Positions 58,845 through 64,000 of a DNA stretch of 64,000 bases are shown here, piece by piece (within the stretch, counting starts at the first letter, position 1; every line of letters starts with the position of its first letter). The notes beneath the pieces were generated by a model that was not told the origin of the DNA, ran no database searches, and saw nothing but the letters and a program-made list of their open reading frames with translations. Origin of the DNA: Daucus carota subsp. sativus (Eukaryota > Streptophyta > Magnoliopsida > Apiales > Apiaceae); assembly GCF_001625215.2 (NCBI RefSeq), contig NC_030387.2, positions 34,743,606 to 34,807,605 on the forward strand. The letters run 5' to 3'. The position numbers and the translations under genes were made by a program.

Positions 58845-61800
58845 TCAACAGCTTTGGGATGAGTCAACTTGGCTCCAAAGTTGTTCAGCATATGCATTGT
58901 CATCTTCCTTCTCCACTGGAACATAATCAGTGGCCTCAATCACTTCCTCATCTTCATCGGGGATCTCTTCTTCTGGTTCTTCCAATATCTCTGCTCGAGC
59001 ATACTTTTGTTTTTCTAGCTCCGTGAGTTCAGCCAATGCCTCTCTCATGGCCTGTGCTGTCGCTGGCCTATCGTATGCTTTATATTTCGGAGCTGGAATA
59101 ACAAATGGTAGGGCAATGTCATCCAAGCTCTCTTTATTTTCATTCACATGATTTAAAGCATCTGGAGGGGGTACAATAAAAACAACACCCACTTCATAGT
59201 TACTTATGTGAAGTCGGGAACCCAGTACTGCATTAATTCTCCCAACTACACCTGGCCGTGACATTGGTCGTCCCCAAGCAGCGGCACTGAAGTTATGCGA
59301 TCCACAATAAACCCATCCACACGAAGATGCCTTTATTTTTGACTGAAATCGCCTTAGCCCCACCTGCATCAGCAAACATCCTTACTGCGATACTTATTGT
59401 TTAACATTAGTACATTTCCTAACAGTCTCCTTGAAATAAATAAACACAAGTTACCTTGACATGCATAGGATGCCCAACTCTTTCAATGGGATCAGGAATT
59501 GCATCATGAAGTATTCCTATATTTCTCAACCTAAGCCATGTTTTCTGGAGAAACAATAACATAAGATAACTCAATGTTAATAATATATAAGAAGTTGCAG
59601 CGAAAGAGTAATAAAGAAAACAGAATTCAACTTGATATATTTGAAGCATTCAGAGGGAGGGAGCGAGGGAGAGGAAGCAGGAAGGGGGGCTGGAGGCAGG
59701 GCAAAAGGGAGAAGGGGGGGGGGGGGGGGGGGGGGATCAGGAATTCTATCATGAAGTATTCCTATATTTGCGAACCTAACCCATGTTTTCTGGAGAAACA
59801 GTAACATAAGATAACTCAATGTTAAAAATATATAGTAAGAAGTTGCAGCGAAAGAGAAATAAAGAAAACAGAATTCAACTTCATATATTTGAAGCAGTCA
59901 GAGGGAGGAAGAGGAAGCAGGAAGGCAAGGCAAGAGGGAGGGAGAGATGGGGGAGGGACAGGGAGAGGGGGACCATAGTTACATAAGACAGGGTTCGATT
60001 CGAAACGGGGAACGAAATCGGGTACGTGGAACATTAGTTTTAGTGAATCCGGTACTATGGAACGTATGGGTACGATTGGCCTTTTTAATAAGAATTCTAT
60101 AATCATATATATAAATTCCATTATAATATACAATTTTAGTTGATAATTTATACATTTATAATTTTTTTAAATAAAGGATATTGAATAACAAATAAAAGTA
60201 CACATTTATTGATAAAATAAACTACTTATCATATGACATAGGCATGGATCTATTGTTCAGAACAAGAATGAACAAGAATGAAGTGTGTTCTTTCGGGTCG
60301 TCACTTCCGGCGATTTGGGTCGCAACCCCGAACGTTTCCATTCGCGTTTGCTCCCGTATCGGGTACGAAAGATCTGGATCGCGGTACGTGGCAGCGTACC
60401 CATTTCCTTGTAACAATGAGGGGGACTAATAGAGAATACTTTGCTTAGAAAAATAATAAAATCAACATGAGCTACCAAAATCTTTCACAAGGCAAATTAG
60501 TTCGTGTATAGTATCAAAGTATTCATTTGCCAACATGTTAATAAGCAATACACTCAGTTTGTTACATCCAGTAACCAAAAACAATGAAGGAGCAACTTAC
60601 TTGTGAGAAGCAGAGGAGGTACTTTGAAGCCAGGATACCACAACTTGCACTTTTAACCCTTTCAATAGTAGGATATATGATTTTAATAGATGGTTTTCTC
60701 ATCTCCTGGCTAATGCTCCAGCAGCCCCACTGTAAACTTCAGTAAGCAACTAAACCCATTCTAAATTAAATCTAAATTTCTTACTTATTATACTTACATC
60801 TGGGTCAGACTCCTCAGATTCAGAGAACTGCAATGACCGCTTACCAGCTGCAGCTGAAAAGGCAGCCAAGAATTGTGCACTGATCGAGCCAATAGAAGAT
60901 GAACCTTCACAATGAAACCGACAAATAATCTTAACTAAACTGATACATGCTAGGGGATACTGTAACCCAATAGCAATTAAACCCACAGATACTCACCAAA
61001 CATGAAATCAGTCTCAAAAGCTTCAGGCCATTTGTAGTGACCCAGAACCTAAAAAAACGTGGGAAACACACAATGTGATAACATTAGATTAGACAAGGTT
61101 TCTGGAAATATAAGTGAAAACTGCAAACTCCTTATTTAATATACTGGGGTGTCATTTTCTGGAAACTATCGTTCTCTCATATAGAGGCAAGGCTGTGTGC
61201 ATCCTGTCCTCCCGAGAGCCAGCTCTAAGTGGGAGAACTATTATGTCCCCTTTTTCTTTCCCTTTCTATTCTGATTGGTGCATCTTTCTATTTGTCTATT
61301 TTCAAGATTTATTTCCTTTTTATATAGTTAAATATGCTATTAGGTTGTGACAAATATGTTACAGCACAGGTTTAATAAACTATCATGGTCTATCTGAACT
61401 GCAGTAAATTATATCTTCTTATAAATATTATTGTTTTCTGATTATAAGAAATTGTTGAAAATGTATACAAACCGTGTTTGTAAGAATGAGATAAAAATAA
61501 AGCTAAAACACAAAGTATATTACCTCTTGAAGTCTCCATAGGCCAGAGGATCTCTGAATTGATGCAATAAGTGAGCATATTGCTGAAACAAGTATAGGCT
61601 GAGTTACTCCTGAAATGTCCATAAAACTAGTTCCCTGCACAATATGACTGACTGTGAATAACCATTGACCAAATGATTAGATAAACTCTTATAAAATCAA
61701 AGAAATTTAGATATCTTTAAGATCTGTATAATAGTACAGATTTCCTGCCTGTGAGACATAGAGTATGAGAGTGACTTTTGTGTTGCTTCCTTCCAAAGCA

Positions 61801-63805
61801 CTTGCAAGAACATCTTTCCGATAAATGTATGCCGAAAAGGAAAATAAGCCAGCATCTGACAATGGAGCAACCCACTTTGCAATATTTCTCGGTAGAAACC
61901 CAAGTTGAATGCAATCTAATTAAAAAAATTGCAAACAAGATATATCAGGTCCCAAAATCACAACATTAAAGGACATCTTAATAAAAAAATGTCAAAATGA
62001 AATAAACCAAAAGTCACATCTAGGCGATGAGAAAATCTCTGTTGGGCACATCAGCACATGTTTATAGACATATAGACAATTCAGGGATAGTAGGCAAAAC
62101 ACAAAAAATAGGTTTAAATTCAAGCACGCCACACTAGAACTTCATGTAAGAGGAACTAAAAAGATGCCACTCGTGATAAAAACATACAAAGTCAGAACAA
62201 CAAATAAGAAATTACCTGCATCAATCCACTAAGTAAAACAAATTATGATCAACTTAACCTGATGTAGAGCAATGCTGCAACACATTTCTTGACATCAAAT
62301 ATCTCCCTTTTAGCAAGAAAGAAAAAGCGTCTCAAAATCTTAACTATACCATATATGGGACTCTTTTAAACTGGTATAAAAGGTACAGCACAACTAGTGG
62401 GTTAACTTTAATATGAAGAAGTTAAAAGGAGTAAATTGTCACTTAATAGTCCCAAATCACCAACTAAAGCTCTCCCCCTTGCTTTACATACCATATTAAT
62501 ATATGAAGATAGTAGAGTGTAGACAATTCTTTAGGCATCATCACTGCATAGTATGTGTAAGTATAACATAAAGTAAAAGTAGAGAACTACACTGACAATT
62601 CACTTTTTTAAAAATGGAAAGCACTTCCAGATTTCCTACAAGGCAATAACCAATGTGCATGTGACAAAGCTCTGAGTGAACGAGGTCGGCTTTATAGGCA
62701 AAGCCTACTTTATCAACAGCTTACAGCATATAGAATGAACGACAACGGAAGTGAGCCAAATTACCTCCCTCGATGAACTTGTCTGGATTAGGAATAAGAA
62801 CAGCTACAGCATTTGCATCAGCCGGTATATTCACATTTCTCCTCAAAACAATCTCGGACATTCCATATGCATTCTCACGGCACTTTCCAAGAAAAACTGC
62901 AAGTCTCTTTAGCTGAGAGCCACTTGAATCAGCTGAAGCACGAAAAAGATGGCTCAAACCAACAACTGATGCTTCAATAGAGCCTAGTATTTTCATACCA
63001 CAGGACCCAGAAATATATGAAGAAGCTCCCTGTGATGTTTAAAGCAAAGTAAACATGTTGAGCTTACACTACGTAACCAGAAGACACCTCAAAAGAATAT
63101 AGTGGTCAGACGTCAAACAACATACTCTCTCCATCCCATATCATTTGTCTTGTTTAATTTTAGCCCATATATTTGCAATGCATTTATTAGCTTCTAGAAA
63201 ATGTAGGTCAAGTGTAGAAACTCTCATTTTAAGCACAAGGTGGAAATCATGTATATGATACAATTTTTTTGGTTATGGAACTTATGGTTAATAGCATACT
63301 TCCACTACGGCTCGAACCCTTGGCCTATTGTTAACAATAAAAGGAGAATATCCAATTGGCTACAGAGCTAGTGATAATCATGTATAATTGCAAAAGATAT
63401 TTATGTCAACACTCAACAAACAGTTAAAGCTTATCGCAAGTTCATTGTTGTTAGTCAATTCTATCATGTAAAAGACCAACACAGAGAGATCAACGATCAT
63501 ACATTTAAGGAATATCTGGGATCCAAAATGCAAGGGATCTTAGAAGAATGGATTCCAGGTATCGAAGCAACGAGATGCCCAACCGCCCCTCTAAAGTCAT
63601 ACTTGGTCAACTCCATAATCCAATGAGCCTGATTTGGTACATCAGCTATTAATGTTGCCATGAATTTACCAAGCTGAGCAGCAAAATCAGATCTTGTATT
63701 TTGATTTACCTCCCCCTCAGTTGATTGTGTAAAGAGAGAGATAATGTCCGGTGTACTCAAGCGCGGAAAATCTTGCCACCAAACAGTATTGGTCACAAAA
63801 AGCCA
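58845..63805 (-). CDS. Tyrosyl-DNA phosphodiesterase 1-like (At5g07400 type), 5' end outside window
   Basis: Nine 3' exons are present: 63503-63805, 62765-63029, 61749-61915, 61524-61634, 60997-61048, 60798-60904, 60601-60729, 59455-59544, 58845-59363; 580 residues to the TGA. TDP1 removes stalled topoisomerase I from DNA 3' ends in the nucleus. Landmarks are NTVWWQDFPRL, DFRGAVGHLVASIPG, LGFLPRNIAKWVAPLSD, DPDWGCWSISQEM, then the second catalytic motif with GHPMHVK (HxK) and GSHNFSAAAWGR (Asn). An acidic tail EEPEEEIPDEDEEVIEATDY follows. The first HxK motif and any N-terminal FHA domain must lie past the right edge. The Arabidopsis relative At5g07400 carries an FHA domain. The intron after 61749 starts GC instead of GT. 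Part of exon 59455-59544 is duplicated in the next upstream intron. Confidence 0.9.
59490..59950 (-). repeat. Tandem duplication of exon and intron sequence, with poly-G
   Basis: 59490-59713 is repeated from 59735 at a 245-bp offset. The copy carries 55 bp of the 90-bp TDP1-like exon (59735-59789) with its acceptor AG intact, several substitutions, and no donor half. A run of 22 G (59714-59735) lies exactly at the junction, and purine-rich GGGAGG repeats end both copies. Confidence 0.88.
59990..60430. other. GC-richer insert in TDP1-like intron, unassigned
   Basis: The intron holds GGTTCGATTCGAAACGGGG at the left and CGCGGTACGTGGCAGCGTAC at the right, separated by AT-rich sequence. Repeated GGTACG words in both orientations suggest an old mobile element, but I could not define ends or a target duplication. 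Confidence 0.35.
63123..63240. mobile_element. Truncated Stowaway-like MITE
   Basis: TACTCTCTCCATCCCATATC followed by ATTTGTCTTG matches a Stowaway left end. No matching right end is visible, so the copy is cut short. It lies in a TDP1-like intron. Confidence 0.35.
63264..63375 (-). mobile_element. tRNA-derived SINE in TDP1-like intron
   Basis: On the minus strand a box-A-like TAGCTCTGTAGCCAATTGG is followed about 40 bases later by box B GGGTTCGAGCC (63309-63319), then CCATAACC and an A-run. Flanking AATCATGTATA (about 63245-63256 and 63376-63386) is a likely target duplication. It differs in sequence from the SINE at 45868. Confidence 0.7.
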
Positions 63806-64000
63806 CTGCAGGATTCAAATAATGAATAATTAACATCTCATATTATAACATAAACATTTCAAAAAACATGTAATACAGCATAAAACTTGCAACAAGTTCA
63901 CAGTACTGGTAAAAATAGCATTAAAAGTTACTAGTGCAAAACCATGTCACAAAAAAATGCATATGCAATTGGAATAGCTACACGGAGACACACATATCAA

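Noticed and set aside
59577-60133. Proline-rich ORFs in the TDP1-like intron
   Set aside because: Arise from the poly-G and purine-rich repeats within an intron.

Overview
The window is nuclear DNA of a eudicot plant. It is AT-rich, its genes are split by spliceosomal introns, and it carries an intact nuclear tRNA-Trp and plant-type mobile elements (Stowaway, Mutator-like, Helitron, SINE). From memory of the family, the 4-coumarate:CoA ligase resembles parsley 4CL most closely, so an Apiaceae-like asterid is my best guess; no database search was possible. There is no bacterial, phage or CRISPR content. Eight protein genes, seven of them complete, and one tRNA gene can be supported.

Layout. 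Left part (1-18 kb): tRNA-Trp; a Stowaway MITE; an intronless, N-terminally short PRP31 splicing-factor gene (-); the SAGA subunit ADA1 (+) with two small uORFs; a 495-bp tandem duplication; and a two-exon gene for a 93-residue protein of unknown function (-), reconstructed from its splice sites. Middle (18-32 kb): a Rubisco-activase-like AAA+ ATPase (-; 12 coding exons, one of only 10 nt), two long-TIR Mutator-type elements, and 4CL (-; 5 exons) with AC-type MYB sites upstream. Repeat-rich part (32-50 kb): a Helitron 3' end, several MITEs, a 5.8-kb Mutator-like element lying between two (TA)n tracts, the chloroplast ACT-domain gene ACR11 (-; 10 exons), and a 2.8-kb non-autonomous Helitron. 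Right part (50-64 kb): a FRIGIDA-type flowering regulator (+; 3 exons, 4.9-kb first intron) and the 3' two-thirds of a tyrosyl-DNA phosphodiesterase-1-like gene (-), which runs off the right edge.

The genes are unrelated housekeeping and regulatory loci: splicing, chromatin, chloroplast metabolism, phenylpropanoids, flowering and DNA repair. They are not a cluster. All exon coordinates below were placed by hand from splice sites, reading phase and remembered family sequence, and every phase closes. The most interesting non-genic signal is a set of tiny insertions, each a T-run plus a few bases flanked by 10-18 bp direct repeats. Several of them match the 3' tail of a full-length SINE in the same window, so they look like retroposition events truncated almost to nothing.
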